Assembly: GCF_026745355.1 (NCBI RefSeq)
Contig: NC_079202.1
Span: 60,828,622-60,892,621 of the forward strand
Origin: Beta vulgaris subsp. vulgaris
Lineage: Eukaryota > Streptophyta > Magnoliopsida > Caryophyllales > Amaranthaceae
DNA length: 64,000 nt
Reading direction: 5' to 3'
Shown here: positions 35,459 through 46,400 of the stretch, in pieces
Position numbering within the stretch: the first letter of the stretch is position 1
Layout of the letters: each line of letters starts with the position of its first letter
Position numbers and translations under genes: made by a program
Notes under the pieces: generated by a model
Databases searched by the model: none
Seen by the model: the letters and a program-made list of their open reading frames with translations, nothing else
Told to the model about the DNA's origin: nothing

Positions 35459-36599
35459 TAACTTAATCAGAAACATACAAAACTAAACGTGAGCAACTTA
35501 AAAGTAGAATGAAATGAGTAATAAATGCTCATATAGTTCTACCAAATTCTAGAATTCTACCATCTAGACATGCTATTAACCATTGTTAATTTATGAATCA
35601 AGCAAAATCAATTCTTCTATTACAATTGACTCTAATTTTAAATAGATGCTCCATCACTCCCCTAAAAAAAAAAAAATTTAGATGCTCCATCACTATTCAC
35701 AATCTCTACTTTCATTCATTTTTCAACATGTGTAAAAAGTTTCATGTTAACATGTAGGATAGTTGTTGAATTTGTATATTTTCATGATCAACTTTCAACT
35801 TTTATAATTTTTTTAGTGATGGATGATTAAACATATTAATAGTCACAGTTGTGCGTTGACAAATGTGCAAGTCAGAATGACATCAATCCATCTAAAAACG
35901 GAAGAAGTATTTGGTTTCATGCATGCATTGGAACCCGTAATACTCTATAGACTATAATAGCATATAATCTCGACATTTATAAACCCACCTACAATAGGTG
36001 GGCAGCTATTCAAACTCAAATTTGAATCAAGAACTTATCTCGGCATCTATAAGGAAATATTCTTTGGCGATCAATATGTAAATAATTAAATTAGTTCCAA
36101 AATTAGAATTGTTTGTCTAATTGGTGTAAATCTACGTCGAAGATGAATATGCATATATTGGTCAGAAAAGTAGTGTTTAAATTCGCTACTACAAAAGTGT
36201 AATGTCAATAGGTCAGATTGTTCGCTTTGTCATCCTTTACATTCTAGCAAAGCGAGACAACAATTTGAGCAACCAGTTGCTTCGGTCTAAGGCCAATAAT
36301 CCAAATTATGCTCAAAACAAGAGAAAATGACCTAAATGAACTTATTCGATTGTTTACCACATCTACGTGTTTCGAATATCACAACCACAAAAAATTCCAA
36401 ATATAAAATTCCTATCATTCAACCAAATTATATTTACATTCAAACTTCACATTTAATTTTAACATATACTACCAAAGTTTGGGAAGTTTTTTTACGTTAT
36501 CTTGATGTTGGATCCGAGTTCTATTATCCAGGAGTGATGCACCTATCACAATGAGTACTAACCTAATTCATTTATTTTCAAATGTTAAAAGGAAATTTG

Positions 36600-36725
36600 A
36601 AGATTTTTTTTCTATATATAAGCTATGAATGCAGTACAAAGTACGAAGAAGGGGAGGGGGATTCGAACTTGTTACCTATCGTTCACATTACTTTAATCTT
36701 AACCACTAGTCCAAAACATCTTCGG
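36600..36725 (-). mobile_element. SINE or tRNA-derived fragment
   Basis: The minus strand carries an A box (TGGACTAGTGG, 36712-36702) and a B box (aagttcgaatcccc, 36670-36657). Spacing fits a tRNA-type promoter. The 3' end is not sharply defined. Confidence 0.5.
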
Positions 36726-37535
36726 TAGGAGATTTGAAGAAATGATATAATGAGTAGTCTGTATGATTTACTTATCCTAAAGTCGGTGTGTTATTACAAA
36801 GTAGTCATTTTAGAAGATTAAATAGCATACTTCATCCTGCTAGATTTAGGTAAACTCCCTTGGTTGGAGTGAATTCCATTATCAGTAATTCAGTATATAT
36901 GTAGGTTACAACAATATAGTCTTAATAGGATTAGGAAATCTATCCATAGTAGGAGTTTTCATACAAAATATAATCCTAGTATATTTCATATTCTATCACG
37001 TTCCTTCTACAATAAGTGAAACATTTCTCTTCTTTTATGTGAGAGTTTTTTTAGAAAAGTGTTTACGATAAAGGAAGTAACTAAGTGTATTCAAATGCCA
37101 TAGAAATTTGTACCACTAATTTTCTTATATATGTTTCAAATAATTGATAAATATCTCCAGCTAATATAAGTGTGTCACATTTTATATTTGCTTGCTTTTC
37201 TTTTTACATTTATATATGTAACACTTTACAGCATTTTACTGATAATCCAAAGCGGGTTATTGATAAGTGTAAATAATTAGGCTATTGTTGTTAATGTATA
37301 TATAAGTTTATTGATAAGAATTACAAAAGTTGATTGTAACAATTACAATTAACTCATAGAAGAGGTTAAAAGGTTACTGATGATGCATACATAAGGTTAT
37401 AATATTCCACTATTATTTGAGCATGTGACATGTTATATAGATGAAAAATAATTGTTCATTAGACATTTAGACTCGTAGCCATGGACAAAATTTGATCCAA
37501 ACATGGTCATTAGAACACCAAAAACAGTATAATTT

Positions 37536-37712
37536 TATCATACACCCGAGTGTACCGTGAGCATTGTACACCTAATATTATTTTTTATTGTTGCTCATTT
37601 GAAATAATCCAGATGAGCAAAATATACTAAAAAGGAGAGTTCTAAATGAGCAAATGAACAAAAAATAGTTTTAATTGAGTGTACCGTGCACATAGTAGAT
37701 CCAAGTATATGG
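37536..37712. repeat. Dispersed repeat family R1, copy 2
   Basis: It contains tcatacacccgagtgtaccg and a later gagtgtaccgtgcacatagt, so the ends partly repeat each other. The motif order matches the copies near 32624, 40317 and 41988. Confidence 0.5.
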
Positions 37713-38659
37713 TGAATGAACTCCAAAAACAAACTTGGAATCTTAAAAGCATATGATTAATTACTTATGGAATGCATTTCAAATCATAACCGATTAGAGG
37801 AAAAAACTTAAAACTAAACACCTCTATCATTATTGACTTATTGTGTTTGCGTATTTATTAGCGCACTTAAATGTCTGTACGAATTTACGTCGAAAAAAAA
37901 AGTACTATAATAAGTTGGGTCGTATAGGTTAGCCTAAGACGATTAAATAGGAGCAAGAGCAATTCATGTTGTCATTACTTATTTTGTTTTATCCATTTGA
38001 GCCAAAAAGGTAGTACAAAGTATAAAGAAGATGAGGTTAATCTAAGACGATTATTATTATCGTTCACAATACTTCATTATTAACCACTAGGTCTGTCGGC
38101 CAAAACACCCTTGGTATACTGTCATTACTCATAGGAAGTCATATAGTAGTATAATTAGTGAAACTTTAAGTGCTTCCTTCATCTTCCTTGTGTAGTCTAG
38201 AGCAAATAATTAAGCAAGTACAATTGACAGGGCCACCAAAATACTTGTAATAAGAATGTAAAATATCGGGATTTATCTATCTATCGTTTGGTGTATTCGA
38301 AGAGGAAAGTTAAGAATATCATGTGTAGTAGAAGAAACTTCCAAAGAGCTACTTGAGACGGTGAAGGTGAAAGTAAATGGGATGAAAGTGACGTTGTATG
38401 GGTCATCCACACTTTTGCAACGGTAGGTTTTGGAGCATCAAAAAGTTTAGCCTGCAATCTTTTCTCTCTATTCTTTTCAGAGGCCAAAATTACTTCTCCG
38501 TGTCTTCTGACGACAACTAGCCTTTCTAAGTTCTAACCATCAAAATGAGATACTCCATTTTTTTTTCCACTACTAATTGAAGATATATATCAGTATTTTT
38601 CCTTAAATAGCAGTAAATAAAACACTTGTTCTCATATCTCCCTCCATTTCCATTATCAT

Positions 38660-38744
38660 CCGAAAGGATGTTTTAGGCTGGCCTCCGGACTAGGGTGTTA
38701 GTCTAAGCTTGTTCTCCTTATCAAAAAAAAAAAAAAAAATATCT
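38660..38744 (+). mobile_element. Retroposon 3' end with poly(A)
   Basis: The text ggctggcctccggactaggg followed by a 17-base A run (from about 38723) resembles the 3' tail of a retroposed LINE or SINE. The 5' part is not recognisable. Confidence 0.35.
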
Positions 38745-38797
38745 CCCTCCATTTTTTTAGTGTAAAAATTTATATAGATTTGGTCCATATTAAATTA

Positions 38798-38936
38798 AGG
38801 TATGTTCACCCCAACTTTTTTTCAATTTAATTTAGTTTAATTCAATTCAGTTCAGTTCAACTCTGGACAATACTTTTACTCTCGCATATCTCTATTCATT
38901 TCAGTTCAACTGTTTTATGCCGAAGTAAACAAACCC
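38798..38936. mobile_element. Tourist-type MITE, unexpanded copy
   Basis: The ends aggtatgttc and gtaaacaaaccc are imperfect inverted repeats flanked by TTA (38795-38797 and 38937-38939). The interior has a few TTCAG units, then ctggacaatacttttactct and gttttatgccgaag. The element at 62559-62867 shares these. Confidence 0.75.
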
Positions 38937-38996
38937 TTAGTGTGGACCTAATATTAATTCATGTGATTTATGAAAAAAAGCTCATTATATAAAAAA

Positions 38997-39260
38997 TCTA
39001 TAGAAATATATTAAAAGGCTTGTGAAAATAAGAAACTGTGCCACATGGCGCTCTCCCTAAAGAGTTTTAGTTCATGTAATCCATGTACAATAAAAAATTA
39101 AGAAATTAAATAGTATCGGGTTTGATCCCGAGACATCAAGTACATATACTAATGTTCTAACCACTAGGCTAAGTTCTATTCAGTGTTATTATCATAAAGT
39201 ATTATATTAATAAATGAAATTTTTTTCTTACCCGGGGCATAGCCCAGGCCTAATAACTAG
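38997..39260 (+). mobile_element. Non-autonomous Helitron (264 bp)
   Basis: It starts TCTATAGAAATATATTAAAA and ends with a CCCGGG-type hairpin (39231-39248) and CTAG (39257-39260), inserted between A and T. It is the same family as 6378-6515 but carries about 130 extra bp around 39078-39195. The extra part has tRNA-like boxes (A: tagcctagtgg on the minus strand at 39171-39161), suggesting a SINE fragment landed in it. Confidence 0.75.
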
Positions 39261-39805
39261 TTAGATATAAAAGCTGAGCAGATATAAATTGTGAAGTTTG
39301 ACTATGTGATAAAAAAGTTACTACGTCGTAAAGTGAAAATTTCATTTTACTAAACTTATGTGAGAAGAGTGACTATTAAAAAAAACAATCACTATGGTAG
39401 AAATTAACTGTATAATGTAACTTAAAATTTTATAAATGTTACTATATGGTAAAAGGGTTACTATATTAAATAAGTGGCTTTGGTCTATTATTGTGGACCA
39501 GGTCCAACCAAGACTAACTCTTTTTTTTAGTTTTCTAATTTGCTTTTAAAGGTGTTGAAGACGTCTTTTTAACCGTTATATATTGACTTATATACTCCTT
39601 CCTTTTTTTTTTATTGCTACGCTTTTCCCTTTCTTACCTTTTGAAATCTGACCTTTCATACAATCTCTTCTCTCTTGTCTCACACTAAAAATAACCAATA
39701 CCAAGACGACTTCTTTCTCATAAAATTAAAGCATCCAACGAGAATTAGACATAATTTTTTTGGATTTACTCTAATTAACGTAAAAAAGATTTACTATAGG
39801 AATAA

Positions 39806-40805
39806 CTTTATGAAAGATCGCAGAAAGATAACTAGGAATATATAAAAAAAAACCAAGGGTTGGACAAAATGCACCATTGCTTTTGTTAAATAATGGTGAC
39901 AATTGCTAATTAGCTATTTTACATCTCCAATGTGGGAATTAAAATCATACTAATGATATTTTGAATACTCACATTGAAACAAATGCTTTAGAACATAAAT
40001 ATGTTGCTTTATTGGCCCGTTAGTTGTGGCGAGTGAGCGAGCTAATCCTATAATTTGGAGACATAAACACCAAAATGATTGTGTAAATTATTTAAATACA
40101 TTGATAAATCATTTCTGAATATAAATCAACTAAAATTCTAACTAGATGTAGCAAAAATAAAGTAAGTTGTTTAAAAAGGTACTCGTAATGTTTGTAAGTG
40201 ATCAGAAAAAGACTTTTAAAAAAACATGGTAATTGATATTATTTTATTCTTATGGTTTGTTTAATTGGACTTCTTTATAAATAATATTATCTCTTAGGAA
40301 TATTGAATAAGAGTATATTCATCATACACGTGGGTTGATTATATTTTGCACATTTGAAACTATTCCTTTTGAGTATGTTTTGCTTATTTGGAGAGTTTTA
40401 AATGAGTAATGAGCAAAAACAAAAGTATTAAGTATATGATTAAAAGTGTAATTAATAAAAAATAGTAAATCACATTTTTACCAATAAAAAAGGAACTTTT
40501 GAATGAAGATTTCATCAATGTGAACAAAGAAAGAACTATATCAAATAAGATTTTGAAAAAAAAAATGATATATAAACACAATTCGCGGATGAGTTAGATA
40601 TTTTAAAAATTTAGATTTGGTAAGCAGAAGAAGCGTGTCTAAACTTCAATCCACACGATGTCTTGACTCTTTGTCTAGCATTTGTAGGTCACAGAGTTGA
40701 GTGTAGGGGAAAGGCTAAGGAGAAACCCTACCCTCGAAGTACCGTAGTTGAGAGGATTCGACCTTTTTCAACCAACTTAAGATTATAAGGTAAATCTTCA
40801 ACCAA
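39806..40805 (+). repeat. 1-kb tandem duplication, unit 1
   Basis: It starts ctttatgaaagat (39806); unit 2 starts with the same text exactly 1000 bp later. Shared landmarks include gggttggacaaaat, ttgttaaataatggt, cacatctccaatgt and a tacccyc-aagtaccgtag block. No gene is contained. Confidence 0.85.
40317..40440. repeat. Dispersed repeat family R1, copy 3
   Basis: It reads tcatacacgtgggttgatta and then gcacatttgaaactattcc, a shortened copy within unit 1 of the tandem duplication. Confidence 0.4.
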
Positions 40806-40827
40806 CTTTATGAAAGATGGCAATTAG

Positions 40828-41491
40828 GGAGAAATGATAAACATCTAATTGCTAGATGTTTATAAACATCTAGCAGGGGTAAAATTGTCAATATACATGA
40901 AAAAAAGTTATCAGTCAAACAAAAAAGTAATCTCGAAAATTGGGCACTGTCAGAAAATTTCGATGCTAATATATGATGTTCATGCTACTACAACTTGTGT
41001 TCGTGTAACTATAACTAGTGTTTATGCAACTAAAAATAGTGTTTATGTATAAACCGGATAGTGTTCTTATTTTTTTAATTGGACACTGTCAGAAGATTCC
41101 GATGCTAATATACAGTGTTCATGCTACTAGAACTAGTGTTCGTGTAACTATAACTAGTGTTTATGCAACTCACAATAGTGTTTGTGTATAAACAGATAGT
41201 GTTCGTATTTTTTTTTTTACATATCTAAATAAGAGATAGAGAAGAGTAAAATAAAAATATGATGAAATTATATCAAGATGGGTGTCTATTTGTAGAGAAT
41301 AAAAATATATGAATATTGGTATATTTTTTATTTTTTTCTAAAATATATTTTTTGAGATATACAAGTTTAAAAAATTGGAAAAAGTAATTTGTTTGGATAA
41401 AGAATATAATGACATGTGTACCACTTATATGTTGCCACATAAATGTTAGATGTTTGGCAAACATCTAGCAATTAGATGTTTATCATTTCTC
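40828..41491. mobile_element. TIR element with ATTAG target duplication (664 bp)
   Basis: Termini gagaaatgataaacatctaa (left) and its reverse complement (right) are near perfect for about 40 bp. ATTAG flanks the element on both sides (40823-40827 and 41492-41496). The uninterrupted tandem copy at 39806 lacks it, proving insertion. The ends also contain repeated aacatctag motifs. The interior is a tandem pair of about 140 bp with no coding frame. A 5-bp duplication does not single out a superfamily. Confidence 0.8.
40935..41215 (+). repeat. Tandem ~140-bp duplication inside the TIR element
   Basis: Blocks starting ttgggcactgtcagaa (about 40939) and ttggacactgtcagaa (about 41079) run in parallel, each with three or four spaced agtgttcgtgtaacta-like motifs and a final gatagtgttc. 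They are diverged by scattered substitutions. Confidence 0.8.
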
Positions 41492-41987
41492 ATTAGATAA
41501 CTAGGAACACAAAAAAAAACAAGGGTTGGACAAAATACACCATTGATTTTGTTAAATAATGGTAACAATTGCTAGTTACTATTTCACATCTCCAATGTAG
41601 GTATTAAAATCATATTAATGATATTTTGAATATTCATATTAAAACAAAGTACCTTAGAACATAATTATGCTGCTTGCTGGGCCCGCTAGTTGTGGTGAGC
41701 GAGCGAACTAATACTATAATTGGGGGATATAATCACCAAAAGGATTATGTAAGATATTTGAATACATTGAGAAATCATTTGCGAATATATATCAACTAAA
41801 AATCTAACAAGAGGTACAAATAACAAAATAAGTTGTTTAAAAAGGTATTTGCAATTTTTTTGTAAGTGATCACAATTTTTTTTTTACAAACATAGTAATT
41901 GATATTCTTTTTATTCTTATGATTTGTTTGTTCAATTTGACTTCTTATAGATAACATTATGTTTTAGTAAAATGAATAAAAATACAT

Positions 41988-42140
41988 TCATCATACACAC
42001 GGGTCGCGCAGGTGTACCATGCACATGGTACACCCAAGATTATATTTTGCTCATTTGAAACTCGCTTTTTTTAATACGTTTTGTTCATTTGGAGGATTTC
42101 AAATGAGTAATGAGAAAAAACAATATTAGATGTATGATTA
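41988..42140. repeat. Dispersed repeat family R1, copy 4
   Basis: It contains tcatacacacgggtcgcgca and a small palindrome gtgtaccatgcacatggtac, then gctcatttgaaactcg. It lies in unit 2 of the tandem duplication, the counterpart of copy 3. Confidence 0.5.
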
Positions 42141-42530
42141 AAAGTGTAGTTAACAAAAAAAAATAGAGTAAATTAAATCACATTTTCACCCAACAAAAAA
42201 GCGAACTTTTGAATGAAGATTTCATCCGAGTGAACAAAGAAAGAAATATATCAAATAAGATCTTTGAAAAGTAAAATAAAATAAAATTGATAAACACAAT
42301 TCGTTGATGAGCTAAATATTTTTTAAATTTAAAATATGATAAGGAGAAGAACCTTGTCTAAACTTCAACCTACACGATGTCGTCGTGACTCTTGGTCTAG
42401 CATTGCGGGTCAAGGACTTGAGTATAGGGGGAAAGGTAAGGAGAGTCCCTACCCCCAAGTACCGTAGTTCGAAGAATACAACCTTCTCCAACAAACTTAC
42501 AATTACAAGGTAAATCTTCAACAACTATAC

Positions 42531-43451
42531 TAAGCAACTTTGGTGACCAATGAGCTAGTACTGTAAAAAAAAAAAAACAACCGCAGATCACGATTTTATA
42601 CCTATTTTTTGTTGCATAGTGGAAATAATGCAAACTATAGTGTCAATTATCAGTTTTTCTTATGTTTTTTTTTTCTCCAAAAATTTACTAGACTTGTACT
42701 CCCACCATACTTTTGTTAAAAAAAATATAGATTAACCCTTACCATGCCTAATTAACCCAAATTCTACAATCTCATGAAAAAACATGACAAGTGGTAATGT
42801 CCAAATTATAAAACATCTCAAAAATTGCGCACAAAAAATTAGTAGCATAATTTATATCCTTATATTAGTTATATAATATCAAGAAGTAATATTTATATTA
42901 CTATGTGGAAGGCAGAAAAATTGGGCACATAATGCCAATTTATCTGACCATTTAATCTCCACCCTTCCTTCCTTATCATACTCACCTCCTCTGTTTTCAA
43001 TCTCTTTATTACACTTATTTAACTCCCTTCTTTCTCTCTCCCTTCATTTTTTTTCTTCTCTCCCTCTTTCAAAATTGATTTAATGTTCATTTTGTTTTTC
43101 ATATTTACAATTTCAGCTACTTCTTGAATATTCACCTTATCTTACTATTTAGCTTTTAATGGTGCACTGAAGAACTGCTCTATTTTGCACTTTTTTTTTG
43201 GAATTTGTACTTGCAGGTATATAATTTATTCTGAAAAGACATATATAATAATTATAATTATGTCAGAAAACACTGAATTTCACATATTTATGAATTACCC
43301 ATTTGCTTAAATCTCTTTAATTTTCTTTTAATTACTGAAAATTATGAACTTACATTGTAAATTTTGAAACTAATTATATTATTTAATTTTTATTTGACAG
43401 GAGTAATTTTAAGAGCTTTGTTTGTTTAAATTAAGCAAAGAAAAGAGTTCA
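42531..43451 (+). promoter_or_regulatory. Promoter and 5' leader of the TSS/CLU gene
   Basis: A CT-rich leader (about 42958-43075) and a probable 5' UTR intron (43217-43400; GCAG|GTATAT and TTGACAG|GAG) precede the ATG at 43452. No TATA box is certain. Confidence 0.45.
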
Positions 43452-46400
43452 ATGGCACCCAAGAATGGAAAGGGAAAGAGCAAGGGAGACAAGAAGAAGA
43501 AAGAAGAGAAAAGTAATGTTTTTTATTTTATATATGTAATTATTATAATAAATTAATATTAAGAATTTGATAATTATATTGTATTTTTTGATTACATATA
43601 CTAATATTATTATTATTGTTGTGCAGTTCTTCCTGTTGTTATGGATATAACAGTGACCCTTCCTGATGAAACAAGTGTAGTTTTGAAGGTTTTATAATAT
43701 TTCTTCCTAATTTTTTTCATAATTTAATTGTAATTCTGCCTATGAAAAACAGAGCACTCTGTTTCTTCATTGGTAGTTTGCTTAAGTAGTGCTTGTTTTC
43801 GACTTGTTATTTATTAGTAAGTAATAAATCAATTATATTGAATATTCTTATTATAAAAACAATCGAAACTTGTATTTGTTTATTAGTCTAGAGATAGTTG
43901 TCATATTATCAGTTTAAATTATATCGGTAATTACTTTTCTAACACTAATGTAACTAGTATTATACGTGTTTTTGCGAATTCTCTATTATTTGAAAAAAAC
44001 AAGTCTCATTTCATTAGAAGTTTTATTGGTTTAGTAAGTACACCATTCACAAGAGCATACATGATACATGGTCCAATTTCAGTGAGTTGTATCTGCACAT
44101 ATGTTCAAGAGTAGAAACTAAGTATTTATAGTTCAAGACCAAAGTGGTAGGTGTCATTTTCCTCATTGGTTGATATCAAATCTTTGGTGAAACTTTTGCA
44201 TTTAAAATTCCACAGTAGATGTTTGGCCAGGTCATCTCTTATTTATTCTATGTATATGATGTCAATCAACATGAAAGAACTTGCTTTAACTATGGAATAC
44301 AAGGAGTTATGAATAAAGAAAAAAAAAGAGACATGTATATGCCTTACATTTTGAGTGAAAGAACATAACAATATGCAAGGTAAGAATTTTGCATGCTTTC
44401 TCAAAGAAAACATGCATGATTAGATAATAATAGTGCTTTTAATCTGAAAATTCATATCGACATGTTTAAGAAGAATCCATCTATTTACATAAGAGAATAA
44501 GGAACACATGCGGTCAGTATGCACTAGAATTTGTTACTTTTTCCACGCAACTACTTAGTTGTCGTAATATTTTAAACATGAAAGGTTATATTAAATTCTA
44601 AACATGCCGTGTAAAAGTAAGCAGGTTATGTGCAACACGCAATTCATGTAAATTTCAACTAAATTAAGAGAATTTTTGTTCACAGTCTTTTTCATCCATC
44701 TAAACTTATTTCTTTGCAGTTTTCTTCCATTCTACGCGTGTGCTTGCTAACCTACTCAATTTCACTTATCATATAGGGAATATCCACAGACAGAATCATC
44801 GACGTTCGAAAACTTCTCTCAGTGAATACAATGACTTGCAATATCACCAACTTCTCCTTGTCACACGAGGTTTGCTAACCATTCATTTTTAACACTATGA
44901 CTCATCTAATTTGCAAAAATACCCCACACAATTTCTAAATATTTTCCCCTCTCACATTTTTTTTGCTAAAAAGAGTAAAATAGAATTTACATATTTTTGG
45001 TATTGTCTATAAATATGCAGATTAGGGGCCCACGTCTAAAAGACACGGTGGACGTTGCAGCTCTTAAACCCTGCAATATTACATTGGTTGAAGGTAAAAT
45101 CCCCAATCCACAAAACGACGACGCTTTATCTTATCACCTCGTCAGAAAAAAAACACTCTTCAATTAGAAACAAAAAAACAAAAACGTTGCCGTTTTATCT
45201 CTTCACACTCTCTCTCACTATCTTCATATTAATTACAGAGGCGTACGATAAGGAAAGTGCAGCGGCGCACGTTAGAAGGCTACTGGACATTGTAGCATGC
45301 ACAACGAGTTTTGGTCCATCTGCTGGGAGCAAAGAAGGAAACAAAACTGAGGAAGTTAAAAATGCGCGGGGTGCGCAGGATAAGAGTTCGTCGGCGAAAA
45401 AATCCGGCAGTAAGTCGAATAACGGTAAACAATCGCCGGCAACGACGGAAGATTCCGCCGGAAAATGTTCAAATGCGACGATTTTATCTCCGTCGAAAGA
45501 TGATATTTCGATGATGATTGATGGAGAAGGAGAGACGAATAATTCTTGCCCTAAGCTTGGAAGTTTCTATGAGTTCTTCTCTCTCGCTCATCTCTCTCCT
45601 CCTCTTCAGTGTATTGCATCTTTTTCTCTCTCCTCTGTGAATTTCGTTATTATGTGTGTGGTTTTAGGTTCGGCGTAAAACATTTTCGTGGAAAAATTTT
45701 CATTTACTTTCAATTTTGCGTTGCTTGATTTGCAAGAGAGTGTAAAATCATTTTCTCTTCAAAATAAAGGGAAAACTGTTTTCCTCGCTTTTTCCTTGTC
45801 TCTCCTGCACACTCCTCTCACTATGGCACTACCTCCTTATCATTTTTGTTACATAGAATCAAACGACAGAAAACTAATGTTGGAATCGTGTTTTCCAGTG
45901 TAAATTATGTTCCATACAAATCATTTTCCATTAAAAATGTTCTATACGCAACCAAATGGAGCCTTAGTATTTTAGATATGATTAAATTTTTGGATTGTAA
46001 TGTAAATATTACTAATTACTAGGTAATGGTTGATTATAATTTATAATCTCTCGTATGACGGTTTATGTTAGCTGACCCCGAGTCATTTAGGAATTTAAGG
46101 CTTTGTTTTTGTTGTTGTTGGAATGTAATGTTTGATTTTGTGATGTTGTAGTCATTCGGAGGGCTTCAAGGCAGACTGATGATCAGATTTTAGAGGATGA
46201 TCATCTATTTTTCCTAGATGTAAGTTTGATAAAGTTTATTGTGTTTAATTATGCTATGTTGGTGCTTGATTTTGTGTAATTGTGGAAAATCACTTGATTG
46301 TCAGCTAGTTTAGCAGGTAAGAATATAGGAGATGATAATGCGCTTAGGTAAAAGTCCTGAATTATTGTATGGCTTCGTATGAATTAAGAAAAAAATTGTG

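Larger units (their letters stand above)
40806..42530 (+). repeat. 1-kb tandem duplication, unit 2 (interrupted)
   Basis: It is the diverged second copy of 39806-40805. It is split after 21 bp by the TIR element at 40828-41491 and resumes at 41497 with ataactaggaac. The R1 repeat recurs at 41988 and the taccgtagt block near 42462. Confidence 0.85.

Noticed and set aside
38020..38110. A further SINE based on an A-box-like ccactaggtct
   Set aside because: No B box at a suitable distance and no tail.
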